Source of the DNA: Neckera pumila | Taxonomy: Eukaryota; Streptophyta; Bryopsida; Hypnales; Neckeraceae | DNA: 64,000 bases | Direction: 5' to 3' | Assembly: GCA_963969595.1 (NCBI GenBank) | Contig: OZ018416.1 | Location: 12,726,065-12,790,064 of the forward strand | Shown here: piece by piece, positions 11,939-20,955 of the stretch | How the letters are laid out: every line of letters begins with the position of its first letter | Position numbering within the stretch: position 1 is the stretch's first letter | The notes under the pieces: generated by a model | Told to the model about the DNA's origin: nothing | Database searches by the model: none | What the model saw: only the letters and a program-made list of their open reading frames with translations | Position numbers and translations under genes: made by a program

Positions 11939-12732
11939 AAATGTCTCATATGACAATGTGTTTAATAGTGTATTTGGGCAATAAAGCCATATATATTTGC
12001 AACAAGCATGAATATTTGATGTGTATCTTGGGATTGTCTTGGAATGGGTAGAGAATCTTATTCTTCTTTCACTCAACTTGAGTTTTAGATGTATTTGGAA
12101 AACCACTTTTACAAAGAGTATTGTAGACTTGCAAGCTATCATGATTTCCAAGACAAATAAAGATGACAAGCTTGTTTGAAGCAGTCAAGTAATAAAGACT
12201 TACAATTTTGTTGCACTATGCTTGCCTCTAAAACAAATTAGCTTCCTATTGTATGGGCTTGCAACTTGTGATGGAAGTGCATTGAGGGGTTGTTCCTCGC
12301 CAAAAACTTTGGTCGGATATCACTTAGGCCTTGAAAATGTGTTTATTGTCAATTTCATTTTTAATTGGCATGTCATAAATTGTAGCATACATCTACATAA
12401 AGCTCTTCAAAATAGGAAATGTATACTTGGACAAGTATAGATTTACATTTCAAGTTGTGCCTCTTAATTAGTACAAAAGCAGTGAAATTTTGTCACTTTG
12501 ATGAAGTTGACATTTTGTATACATAATCTTAGTGGTTAATTTTGCATGTCTTTTGAATGAAAGGGTGATTGCATGAAAGACTGGTCTATTTTGAGTCACA
12601 ATTGAAGTGACGGAGTTGTTATTGGCTACAACTTTTCAAGCACGAATTCGGTTAATTTGAAATTTTTATTAGAGATGACTAACTTGATAGTACTTAGATC
12701 CCTTATTTTTAAGAAATTTTTAAAGATCATTA
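11939..12732. other. Intergenic, no gene seen
   Basis: The 3' flank of the membrane-protein gene, AT-rich, ending at the ATTA (12,729-12,732) that forms the left target duplication of the large element. Confidence 0.5.
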
Positions 12733-12759
12733 AAGGCCATATTCGTTAAAATGAGAGAA
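12733..12759 (+). repeat. Left terminal inverted repeat of the giant element
   Basis: 27 bp identical to the complement of 32,604-32,630. Its core TTCGTTAAAATG also occurs in the ends of the short elements at 39,437-39,574 and 42,852-43,182. Confidence 0.85.
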
Positions 12760-13257
12760 ACTGGTTGAATTGAGACCTTAAGGCTCTTCGTTTCAAAGAT
12801 AAGTTGTTGAAGGCAAAAATAAATATAGGCACACTGGAACAATACAATAAATAGATTACACATGCAGTGGACAAAGCAAGGTGGAAGCATTTTACATTAT
12901 GTAATTATAGCATGATTTGTAAGCCAATGATGACCAAATATTCCATAATGATTAAGCCAAAAAGAATGGTGCATTATAAAAGTGGGTCACTTTACATTGA
13001 AGGACATTAACTTCCTTAAAAAACCCATGTACCTATGAATGAAATTTATCTCATGTGCCTATATGAATACTTTGACTATAGAAGATGAAATGTAGTTTAT
13101 TCTAAACGACCGAGTGTAAAATTGTAGAGGAAAATATACACACACGGGGCACTCTACCTTCCCAAAAGATGGTCGTTTTATGTACGGCAATGACTATTCT
13201 ATTAATAGTAATGATTGTTTTGCAAAGGCAATTCCTCTGTGAATGAGAACCACTACA
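12760..13257. other. Left subterminal region of the giant element, non-coding
   Basis: AT-rich, no believable open frame. It lies 3' of the - strand frame ending at 13,258 and may hold its 3' untranslated region. Confidence 0.5.
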
Positions 13258-14238
13258 CTAACCATCGTTCTTAGTGGAAGAACTGGTCCTCGAGGCCTCC
13301 TTCGCCTCTTTCTCTGCCTCCAACACTTTCAATTTGGCATATCCTCTTAGAATATCCTCGCGCCGAGTTGGCTTAACGTGCTCAGATGTGTTTCGGAAGG
13401 AGCTGAATCCCCCGAGCTTCAATACGTCCTTCACTTCTCTCCGTCGCTTGCGTTCGATCCGAGAATAAATTTCTTCACTAGAAAGAGTTGCAGAAGTTCG
13501 ATGAGGCGGTTTTGGTAGCGATCTATGGACAATGTTTACATGTGGATCTACAAATCCAGCCGAACGCGAGACGTTCAAACGCTGATGCTTCACAAGGACT
13601 GGTTTGTGTAGAATAGATACAGTGGAAGGCAACGGACTGCCTCCGCTAGGTTTAGGGGACTGGGAGTCGACGATGCCTAGTCGTTGCGGACTCCGAACCT
13701 CAGTCCAATCATCGGCTAGAGGCTTCCTTTTCCGATCCCCACTGCTCGAATCTGCTTCTGGGTAGCTCTTCAGGAGCGAGTCACCTCCTACCTTGGGTGG
13801 TTTCAAGACTCCAACATTGAGGTGGACAAGTGATTTGTCACCCTCGTACAGTTTTCGGTGCGGGTGACTCGGGGTTCGGGGAGTGGGCGACTGCGAACGG
13901 AGTCGACTTGGTGCCGAGTCTTTCCACTTCATCGGCGATGGCGAGCAAATCGGGGTCCTGGGCGGTCCCCGACTTGGCGGGCTGTCCACGGCACCTTCTT
14001 CTACATTTCCCTTCGAGAAGTCTATGGCCGCGGAGGCAGCATCCGTTGCAGAGCCAAAGACAGCAGGCTTCGAATACGATGAGGCCAAGAAGCTTCCCCC
14101 TTCTGAGCCGGACCTCCTCGAGAGCGACGCTTCCGATCCGGACAAGAGGCTCCTTGTCATAGGCTGTTGGTAATGGAACGAGTGCTGAAGGGGCCCTCCA
14201 AACTGAATCCACAGAGGTATCGTAACAGGTCCACACAT
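13258..14238 (-). CDS. Basic Ser/Pro-rich protein, cargo of giant element, unrecognised
   Basis: A 326-codon frame. The first two thirds are low complexity and rich in Ser, Pro and Arg (for example PPSRGPPRTPICSPSPMKW), probably disordered. The C-terminal ~90 residues look structured and basic, with IYSRIERKRRREVKDVLK and a helical EAEKEAKEA tail. A start at MTRSLLSGSEASL (about 14,160) is as plausible as the longer one. A diverged copy of the 21-bp palindrome (14,239-14,259) sits just upstream. No domain recognised; a nucleic-acid-binding or regulatory role is a guess from composition only. It follows the FCP1-like gene on the same strand by about 190 bp and may share a transcript with it. 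Confidence 0.6.
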   Translation of the reverse strand: MCGPVTIPLWIQFGGPLQHSFHYQQPMTRSLLSGSEASLSRRSGSEGGSFLASSYSKPAVFGSATDAASAAIDFSKGNVEEGAVDSPPSRGPPRTPICSPSPMKWKDSAPSRLRSQSPTPRTPSHPHRKLYEGDKSLVHLNVGVLKPPKVGGDSLLKSYPEADSSSGDRKRKPLADDWTEVRSPQRLGIVDSQSPKPSGGSPLPSTVSILHKPVLVKHQRLNVSRSAGFVDPHVNIVHRSLPKPPHRTSATLSSEEIYSRIERKRRREVKDVLKLGGFSSFRNTSEHVKPTRREDILRGYAKLKVLEAEKEAKEASRTSSSTKNDG

Positions 14239-14259
14239 TTATCTTCGGCCCAAAGATAA
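14239..14259. repeat. 21-bp palindrome, diverged copy
   Basis: Matches the family consensus (half-sites TTATCTTCGA and TCGAAGATAA around one centre base) with changes near the centre. It lies directly before the frame starting at 14,238. Other isolated copies: 16,062-16,082 (diverged), 16,271-16,291, 18,955-18,975, 19,067-19,087, 20,621-20,641 and 20,732-20,752. Confidence 0.6.
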
Positions 14260-14431
14260 TGGAAGACATGATCGCAACACAAGACAAATAACAACAGTGC
14301 AAGAAGACGAAATAAAACACCACAGACAGTAGGACTACATAATGAAATGAAATATGAAAACTTTAATTATACATAAGAATGAAATATTACAAAAAATACC
14401 AATTCACACAATGTACAGTGCCTACTAGAGT

Positions 14432-15322
14432 CTAGGTTGACATGGCGAAGGTCCTTTCCTCGACATTCTTCTCGGCCTCGGGCTCTATCACTAAATTCAT
14501 CCCCGGTAGGACATAACGCGATCCTAAATACGCGGCGGATTCCTTCAACCCACTCAAGAGAAGGTGAACTCTGTACGAGGTTTCCGTCGTGGGGCTCTCC
14601 CCAATCCGGTACGAGTCTACATACTCCCGCAAGCGCCCCGTTGGACAGTCCTCGTGGAGTTGCGTCAGCCATGGCATGAGCACTCCCATCAGTGCTTGGT
14701 CTTTCCGCACGTAATGATTCCAGCTCTCTAGAAATATGGCGTTTCCGTTCTCATTGAGGACACTCTTTAAGGGGGAGTCGTCAATTAGAATGGTTTTCTC
14801 TTTATTAAAAGCCGTTGGATCACCGGGATCTACGAACAAGTGATCATCGAGCACTTTGAGGAACAACGGCTTGAAGGGACTCCAAGCGTCGTTAAGGAAC
14901 TTCTTTTTTGAGGTCTCTACCATCCTGCACTTGTCCTGTCCTAGGATGTCAAAGGGAGATTTAGAACAGTTTTGGAACAGAAATCCCGCGATGGGCTCCA
15001 CGCTCTTCCTCAACATGGAGCTCCAAACTACGTCGCGACTAGCGATGTTGGAGACCTCATCTAGGAATTCCCTCAAGTCCGGACGAACAAAGACGGCCTT
15101 GGTGCCCACCATGGTGGGGTGCCTGTCGCTAAACTGATTATCGTGGACTTCGTATTTTATTTTGCCCGTATACTGCGACTTATTTATGCACTCGCATAGC
15201 ACGCCGTTCAGGTCGAACACAATGTTCAACCACTTCTGTGGCGGCTTAACCACTACTGAGGACACTCTCCGCGGCACTCTCTCCGCGCGCCCCCCTTGTT
15301 CTACCTGATGCATGCATAACAC
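14432..15322 (-). CDS. FCP1-like HAD-fold protein with altered catalytic motif, cargo of giant element
   Basis: Up to 296 codons. HAD motif I reads VFDLNGVLC (about residues 35-43): the nucleophile Asp is present, but the second Asp of the DxDx motif is Asn. Motif II is in VVWSSM (about residue 100) and the acidic motif in ILIDDSPL (about 177-184). This matches the FCP1/SCP (CTD phosphatase-like) branch. Plant relatives with a DLNG version are known to me, so the Asn may be ancestral; phosphatase activity is doubtful. The tail after about residue 215 is not recognised. The 5' end is uncertain: ATG at 15,322 is followed by a CAG/GTAGAA junction-like sequence, so an upstream exon is possible. 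It lies in the - strand cargo cluster. Confidence 0.75.
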   Translation of the reverse strand: MLCMHQVEQGGRAERVPRRVSSVVVKPPQKWLNIVFDLNGVLCECINKSQYTGKIKYEVHDNQFSDRHPTMVGTKAVFVRPDLREFLDEVSNIASRDVVWSSMLRKSVEPIAGFLFQNCSKSPFDILGQDKCRMVETSKKKFLNDAWSPFKPLFLKVLDDHLFVDPGDPTAFNKEKTILIDDSPLKSVLNENGNAIFLESWNHYVRKDQALMGVLMPWLTQLHEDCPTGRLREYVDSYRIGESPTTETSYRVHLLLSGLKESAAYLGSRYVLPGMNLVIEPEAEKNVEERTFAMST

Positions 15323-15803
15323 AAGAGCGATGAGGTTACCTGTTGAAACGCAGAATCATGAGAGCCATAAAACGGCGACAAGCAGAGATTTCCACTAAGC
15401 GATTGCAGAACCCCTCCGTTAAGAGATTGTTTGAGAGCTTTCGGACGGAGCACACTTTTCATTCTTTCGGGCTGGTCACAAGCATGGACAAAGTCAATTC
15501 ATTAGACACGATTCAGTTGAAAATGTGTCATTCATATTTATTTCAAAATAATATATGATACAAGCGTTTTTAGCGTTCGCTGATCACTAGCGGATTTCGC
15601 ACAAGTGCCAACTACCCTCCGTTCCTATCTGTACACTATGCTACTACAAGATGTCACAAGTGGGCAGTTCGTAGACGCCTACAATCACTGACTGTTCACT
15701 CCCCCCTGAAAGGCAGAATGAACAGACATAAGTGCCTACGACTTTGTGAATGACAATTAGATGGAATGCCCACAAAACATTCATCACAAGGCAGTTCACA
15801 TAC
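15323..15803. other. Spacer between cargo frames
   Basis: No convincing frame. It could hold the 5' region of the FCP1-like gene or the 3' end of the upstream acidic gene. Confidence 0.4.
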
Positions 15804-16395
15804 TCATGAATAATCGTAAGGGTCTGAAGATGGAGAAGGCTGTACCTGATCCGTCTCCATGTCCTCGCCCTCATTAAGATACACCCCGTAATCGAGAGTC
15901 TCGTCGTCGTCGTCGTCGCCAGGGTTCTCCATTTCCCATGCTCCTCGTACGTGGAAGTGCCGGCGTCTCAGAAGGGGCACTGGGTTCGACAGGGACATTT
16001 TCCTCCTGCGTCTCTGGGATCAATGGTTGTTGGAACTCCAAGGTAGGAGACTGCCTTGAGATTTCCTCGCCTCGAGGATAAACTTCAACAACATGGGATC
16101 CTTCTGGAGCCGTTTCGGGGTGGGGCATCTCAAGCGCAGTAGCAGGCTCAATCACTAGGGGCAGGACGGATGTTACAATCGCTTCTAAAGGATTGCTAGT
16201 TTCTGCGTCTTGCATCTGGAGGACTTGGGGCTCATTCGCACATTGGGCAGGAAGAGGAAGAGGAACAGGATTATCTTCGTGTCGAAGACAATCCTCGGAG
16301 GTGTCCTTCCTAGATTGCTCGACGGAGGCCTGGGAGGACTCGCCCACAACATGGACATCACTGCCTCCCTGCTGAGACAATGACTGGCCCTGCGA
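15804..16395 (-). CDS. Pro/Glu-rich acidic C-terminal segment of a cargo protein
   Basis: Directly after the TAA at 16,396-16,398 the same frame stays open to 15,874 and encodes a Pro/Glu-rich region (VPVEPSAPSETPALPRTR). The last part then reads more convincingly in a neighbouring frame (15,998-15,804), giving a run of Asp (NPGDDDDDETLDYG) and an acidic tail to a stop. A frameshift or a short intron near 15,950 is implied. Two diverged palindromes (16,062-16,082 and 16,271-16,291) lie inside the translated region. Probably the tail of the acidic/coiled-coil protein upstream; not an independent gene on present evidence. Confidence 0.4.
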
Positions 16396-16746
16396 TTAGG
16401 CTGCGAGCTTATGCCTGAGCTCTTCAATTTCTTTTGCCTGCTCCTCCCGTTCTCTTGCGAGCCTCCTGTTCTCTTCTTCCTGCTCCATACGTTCTCTCTC
16501 TAGCCTTTTATTGTCCTCCTCCACCTTCTTCACCCGTTCTCTCTCAATCCTCTCTTCCTCCGCCTTCTTAATTTTATTCAAGTCCCGCTGTGCCCAGAAC
16601 TCTCTGTTCTCCTTCTTCACGGGCCCCAGCGCCAAGGAGACACTTCCGCCAGCTTCAGTCTCAGTGGCCGACTTCTCGGGGTCCGTCTCGGTCCCAGTCT
16701 TCTCCCCCGAAGCCTCCGCGGAGTTGTCCCCCCCGGATGGTCCAGC
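16396..16746 (-). CDS. Coiled-coil segment of a cargo protein, downstream of an in-frame TAG
   Basis: Continues in the same frame after the TAG at 16,747-16,749. It begins with acidic Gly/Ser/Glu-rich sequence (DNSAEASGEKTGTETDPEK), then a strongly helical, charged coiled coil (RIERERVKKVEEDNKRLERE and more, about 70 residues). It ends at TAA 16,396-16,398, after which the frame again stays open. Either the element copy has acquired nonsense mutations or small introns remove the stops; no good GT-AG pair was found around either stop. Confidence 0.45.
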   Translation of the reverse strand, partial: AGPSGGDNSAEASGEKTGTETDPEKSATETEAGGSVSLALGPVKKENREFWAQRDLNKIKKAEEERIERERVKKVEEDNKRLERERMEQEEENRRLAREREEQAKEIEELRHKLAA

Positions 16747-16749
16747 CTA

Positions 16750-17277
16750 ATCCACTTCCGGCCCACCATAGTCGAAAGTCTCCATGTCGGAGTAGGTATC
16801 CATGTCGTCGTCCTCTAAATCGATGACTTCATATTCTGGCTCTTTCCCCTTATCCTTCTTCCTTGCCTCCGCATCAGGCTCGTGAAGTTCCAAGGTTACG
16901 TCCTCCGGCTCCCGGTTTTGCACTTGGAAGCTCTCCGCCCTGACTTCCATTTCCCCGACCCCGAGAATATCATCGTTTGTTCCGAACTCATTAATACCGA
17001 GTTCGTTAGTTCCTTGCTGTCCAACGTCTTTCCGAACGGCCTCTTCCCTCGCTTCTTCATGTACTTCCTCACGCTCTGTGCCTTCTCTTGAAGGCGTGGA
17101 GTCAGAATTCATTTTAGGGGTCCCAAGAAGTCGTGGCCGCACATAATTTGCGAGGTACGGCGGGTTGTCGTGAAGAAAGTCGTTTTTGTCCGTCCTCTCG
17201 CCATGATACGCAACCACCTTGCGGTAGGATTCTGTTTCCTGTCTCCCTTGGATTGCGTAGCAAGTGAGGCCATACAA
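16750..17277 (-). CDS. Acidic cargo protein exon
   Basis: Starts after a clear acceptor (AG at 17,279-17,278) and joins in frame to the exon ending at 17,564. It begins LYGLTCYAIQGRQETESYRK; the rest is acidic and probably disordered (YEVIDLEDDDMDTYSDMETF). It ends at an in-frame TAG (16,747-16,749), after which the frame remains open. Function not recognised; an acidic tail of this kind often mediates protein contacts, which is inference only. Confidence 0.55.
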
Positions 17278-17563
17278 CTGCCATGCAAATGTAAAGAGTT
17301 AGAAAATTCTGCTCATTTGACGAACACCAAGTTAAAGAAGACATTATCATCGACACGAAGATAAGGGACCAGCGACAGTCGGCCCACTATCTCTAATGAC
17401 GTAACGCAATGTACTCTATACAATCCCACTAATTTCAGTCAGGTAGTTTATCTTTGAGTCGAGGATAAACAAGGGAACCACTGCGTATAATCTGCAGATG
17501 ACTTCACTGCATTGTTTATCTTCGACTCGAAGATAAGGTGGGCGATCTCTCAAAGAGTTCTAC
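17278..17563 (-). other. Intron of the cargo gene carrying three palindromes
   Basis: GT at 17,563-17,562 follows AAAG, and AG at 17,279-17,278 precedes TTGTATGG; the join keeps phase 0 (..SKFMIAAK to LYGLTCYA..). The 286-bp intron contains three copies of the 21-bp palindrome (17,344-17,364; 17,448-17,468; 17,516-17,536). If the intron is not removed, the last of these supplies a TAA stop to the upstream frame. Confidence 0.6.
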
Positions 17564-18070
17564 CTTTGCCGCGATCATGAACTTGGACCCTGTGTAAATG
17601 CCCAAGACGTTCTCCCCTCGCACTACGAAACTCTGGAGTATGTCTATGTAGAACTCCATCTTGAGTTCGCTCTTGTGCATCCTCAGCTTGGCCTCCATGT
17701 GCTTTGCAAAATCCCGGTAGTACGAATTGTCCGACATTGCGTACTCCCTCCTCATGCTGTCCACACCTTTAGGCGCACCGTCGTCTCCCCTCTTGAAGAG
17801 GAAGAGGAGGGTAAACGGAGGCACTATCTGACGATTGCTCAGGCCGTCCAGACGCTCGGCCTTGCATGGAACGTACGTCGAACGTTTCATGGCGAAGGAT
17901 TTCATTTTCTCCCTTGCGAAGGAAATGGCCGCCTCTTCGTCGAAGTCATTCCCAAGTACCCACATCCACACGTCCGGAGTGCCCATGCTCAGCCTGAGGT
18001 GATCATGCAGGAAGTTGAGGAGAGTTGGAACCGGTGCGGGGTCCCCGGATCCGGGAGCAGGCCTCGGGAC
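17564..18070 (-). CDS. Cargo protein exon, unrecognised
   Basis: The frame is open from just below a TAG at 18,071-18,073, reading through PTLLNFLHDHLRLSMGTPD to SKFMIAAK at the donor. The hydrophobic/charged balance looks like a folded domain (FYIDILQSFVVRGENVLGIY). The preceding TAG is in the same frame as the upstream segment (18,074-18,946). A short intron from the GTAATC near 18,120 to the TAG/GTCCCG junction would keep frame but would be only about 50 bp, short for a plant. No family recognised. Confidence 0.5.
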
Positions 18071-18958
18071 CTAGCGAAAGTCTATTACCGCAAGGGGAAG
18101 CGCTCCTCTGCGGATTACCCAGGTCGAGCTCGTGCAGAATCCTTGAGGGTAAAATACGTGTCCCCGAATGAAGACCTGTCCGTCCAGCTTCTCCACGCGC
18201 TTCTTGAGCTTCACGAAGCGCTCGAACATGGGGAAGACTGTAGGAAACGGCTTCTCTTTGTAGTCTTTTGCCCTCTTCAGCTTCCCCTTATTTGTGAGCC
18301 GTCTTGTGAAGAAGCCGTTCGGTGGGGCGTTGAGAAGGAAATCCCCCGACGCGAAGGTGAAGAAGTTCTTGCGCTTCCAAGCCCTCCAAACATTGTCGAT
18401 GACGTCGTCGTGCTTGTCCTTGCACTTTAAGTTCTTGTCGCTCACCATGAGCTCATCTAGGATGACCTTCTTGCGCTTCCTGCGCTCCACCCAGTCTTGC
18501 CCGCTTGAACAGTCCACCTTCAAGTGAGGAACCTTGTGGACGGTAAGTTTCGGCCACGACAACTCTCGCCCGGGTGTGCGCCCAAGTAAATGAACAACGT
18601 ATTCCTTGAGGTCTTTATCTGTGAAATGCCCCAGGTGCTTGAAGAACTCCCGCTTCAGGGTGAAGCTCCTTGGCTTGAATGTATCGGACTTCTTGTGCGA
18701 TTCCATCGTGACGGGATCGAGGAGCTCTCCAGCCATATGACTCGTGATGAACTCGTCCCACATACGGTACACGCTGTCTGCCAAGGTTATTATTTGGACT
18801 TCGTTGTTGACGTCCGAGGATTTTTTCACCTGACTGCCGTCCTTTTCTGGGTTGATGCTCTGGAAGCGGATTATGACAGCATCGATGAATTTCTGCATCC
18901 ACCAGCAATTGTACTCAACATCGTTAGAAAGGGCATATTGATGCAATGTTACGTTTAT
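18071..18958 (-). CDS. Large basic cargo protein segment, unrecognised
   Basis: About 290 codons with normal protein composition. It begins near a 21-bp palindrome (18,955-18,975) and reads VEYNCWWMQKFIDAVIIRFQ, then SVYRMWDEFITSHMAGELLD, and a basic C-terminal half (RRKRKKVILDELMVSDKNLK). It has no ATG at its 5' end, so it is probably an internal exon of the gene starting at 20,565. Joining the canonical donor at 19,107 to an AG inside the palindrome (18,960-18,959) keeps phase 0; a weaker donor at 19,114 with the AG at 19,009-19,008 also stays open and would put the palindrome inside the coding sequence. cDNA evidence is needed to choose. Confidence 0.5.
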   Translation of the reverse strand: MNVTLHQYALSNDVEYNCWWMQKFIDAVIIRFQSINPEKDGSQVKKSSDVNNEVQIITLADSVYRMWDEFITSHMAGELLDPVTMESHKKSDTFKPRSFTLKREFFKHLGHFTDKDLKEYVVHLLGRTPGRELSWPKLTVHKVPHLKVDCSSGQDWVERRKRKKVILDELMVSDKNLKCKDKHDDVIDNVWRAWKRKNFFTFASGDFLLNAPPNGFFTRRLTNKGKLKRAKDYKEKPFPTVFPMFERFVKLKKRVEKLDGQVFIRGHVFYPQGFCTSSTWVIRRGALPLAVIDFR

Positions 18959-19107
18959 CTTCGAGCCGAGGATAATGAGGTGGGGTTCATCATCAGGGTA
19001 ATCGATCCTGGCATTGAAGACACAGCATTCTAGGCAATAACTACGAGCAAATGAGATGTAAACAAATTATCCTCGATCCGAGGATGATCATGTGGTCACA
19101 GTCTCAC

Positions 19108-20565
19108 CTTGTACACATCTTCGGCAAATTCAGCCCTGTTATTACGGATCGCAGCCTCGCCCATAACATATGATGGCCTCCTGTATGATATCCAGATTTC
19201 TCTGCACGCTGAGATCTGGTTTCCCCATGTCGGCTGGCTGTGGACGATGTGGTTTGCTGCGTTGTGCCACCGTGATATCTCGGTCAGCTGGGCTGGATCT
19301 CTGTTCCAGACGATTCTCGCACTCCACGTCTGCAACTCGACCTTTCTTGACTGTACTACGCCTCCATCTTGCAGCATTTTGGCGGTAGTGATGCTGTGCT
19401 GGCCGTTGATGATGAAAAAGTTCCCAGCTTTGATGGCATTCCAGTCTTTAGGTCGCTCCTTCAGGAGTTTCCTGGTTTCGTCCATGGGTGTCAAGCATAT
19501 CGTCTGCCGCTCCCTCATGTCGGACATGGCTATCAGCTCTTTCCGCTTGTCATCCACCACCGTTGCCTCCAGCTTCCTGATGACGTACTTCGGACGGGGC
19601 AGGAAGCACTGCTTGATATTGACTTCGAATACTTGCTCGTCGAACAGGAAGCATTTGGCGTGTTTCTCCTTGAAGTTCTTCTGATACTTCGCCGCGATTT
19701 CGTAGTCAGGGATTTTTACAAGCTCTCCCTTTGGAGTGGGTGCAACGTTGGTGAGAGCAGATCCGGAACTCCCTGCAGCTGTGGGTCGCTGTTCTGCTGC
19801 TTTCTTCCGACGCTTGCCGCTTGTTTCCCCTGCTTCAGGTTCCGCGGACTTCCTCTTCTGAGGTTCAGATCTCGCGCTTCCTCTCCCGCTGCCTCTGCTT
19901 GCGCCTTGACTGGTCCCTCTACTTCCTCCCTGGCTGCCACCACGGGTTCCTCCTCGACCGCCGCGCTGGCTCCCCGACCTTCCACGTGCGCCTGACCCCG
20001 ATAAGGGTTCAATCGTTCCCGGCCAAATACGGGACCATCGTTGTGCTTGCTTCAGAAGCTCTCGAAAAATTAAGTTCAGGGTCCGAGACGTTATGATGGC
20101 GTCATGTTTCCCCCACGGACCAAACGCTGTGCGTATGTCTTGCGCTATGTCTTCCTTACTGATGGCGTTGAGTTCGAGTAGAAGGGCTTCCATGTCGAAC
20201 TGACCACACTCGTCCTCCTCGTGCATGACGATCGAGTGAATGTGTTTAATTTCTTCACCATTATCGTGGAGCGCATGCAGTGTGAGAACAGTATACTTTG
20301 TTTGGTGGTTTTCGATTAGGGTGACCTTCTCATTGAGGTTCCAGTTCAAGAACTGCTCGGTTCCCTTCACGCGGTGCCGCAGGTATATGTACTCCTTGGA
20401 TGGATTCACACCAAACGTCCAGGCTTCCACCACCGGCTTGAATTGCCATAGCTTTCCGTAGATTCCTTTGTAGTGGACGATGAACGGTTCGTCCTTGATC
20501 CATTTGTTGAACGGCTCCAGGAATGGAAGTGTTGACGAGTAGTTGTAGTCTGAACCGTCTGCCAT
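19108..20565 (-). CDS. RGG-box protein with ParB/sulfiredoxin-like C-terminal region, cargo of giant element
   Basis: ATG at 20,565; 486 codons to a canonical donor (AAG then GTGAG at 19,107), or a few more to a stop. Residues 1-180 look like a globular domain. Residues about 187-228 are an RGG/SRG-rich linker (SQRGGRGGTRGGSQGGSRG), followed by a bipartite nuclear-localisation-like KRKS..KRRKK. Residues about 380-440 contain FFIINGQHSITTAKML and ISRWHNAANHI, which resemble the ParB/Srx fold (a hydrophobic strand, then GxH and a helix, as in FYIVDGNHR-type motifs). ParB-like proteins bind DNA or hydrolyse nucleotides; whether this one does is inference. Three palindromes lie near its ends (19,067-19,087; 20,621-20,641; 20,732-20,752). 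It is transcribed away from the palindrome array at 20,956-21,424. Confidence 0.6.
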
Positions 20566-20955
20566 TATGCTTCTTTCCTGCAGCGGGTCATGTGGATCAT
20601 TAGTCTTTGTACATTGATGTCTATCTTCGACTCGAGGATAATGGATAGGGGATCTGCATTCTAAGTTGGTTAAGAGTGTATGTGTATGACGATTGTTTCG
20701 ACTGACGCGGTCGTTGTTGGGGTCATCTAAGTTATCTTCGCATCGAAGATGGTTTGGATTCTTAGATTTATATGGTTTTAGTTGTTTAGGATTCTTGATG
20801 CCCCAGCCGTGGCGGTTGCGATTCATGTTATTCTGGTTGCTGGGTTCTTTTTTATTGGGATTTGCTTGAGTGTTGTTTAATGTTTTTCTCTGATCATTTA
20901 TTTGATCTCTTGTATTTGGACTGTTGCCACCACGCAAGGAGACAGAACTTGAGGT
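20566..20955. promoter_or_regulatory. Upstream region of the RGG/ParB-like gene with two palindromes
   Basis: The - strand frame stays open upstream to 20,937, but that part is Asn/Lys-rich low complexity and encodes palindrome-derived peptide (YPRVEDR), so I read it as a 5' leader. The palindromes at 20,621-20,641 and 20,732-20,752 lie 56 and 167 bp before the ATG. Confidence 0.45.

Noticed and set aside
13830..14679. Several + strand frames over the FCP1-like and basic cargo genes
   Set aside because: They are antisense shadows of the - strand frames, with no domain of their own.
17675..18430. 251-codon + strand frame
   Set aside because: It is antisense to the better-supported - strand cargo exons, which have consistent splice borders.
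19109..19995. + strand frames of 191 and 208 codons
   Set aside because: They overlap the RGG/ParB-like gene on the other strand and show only composition mirrored from it.
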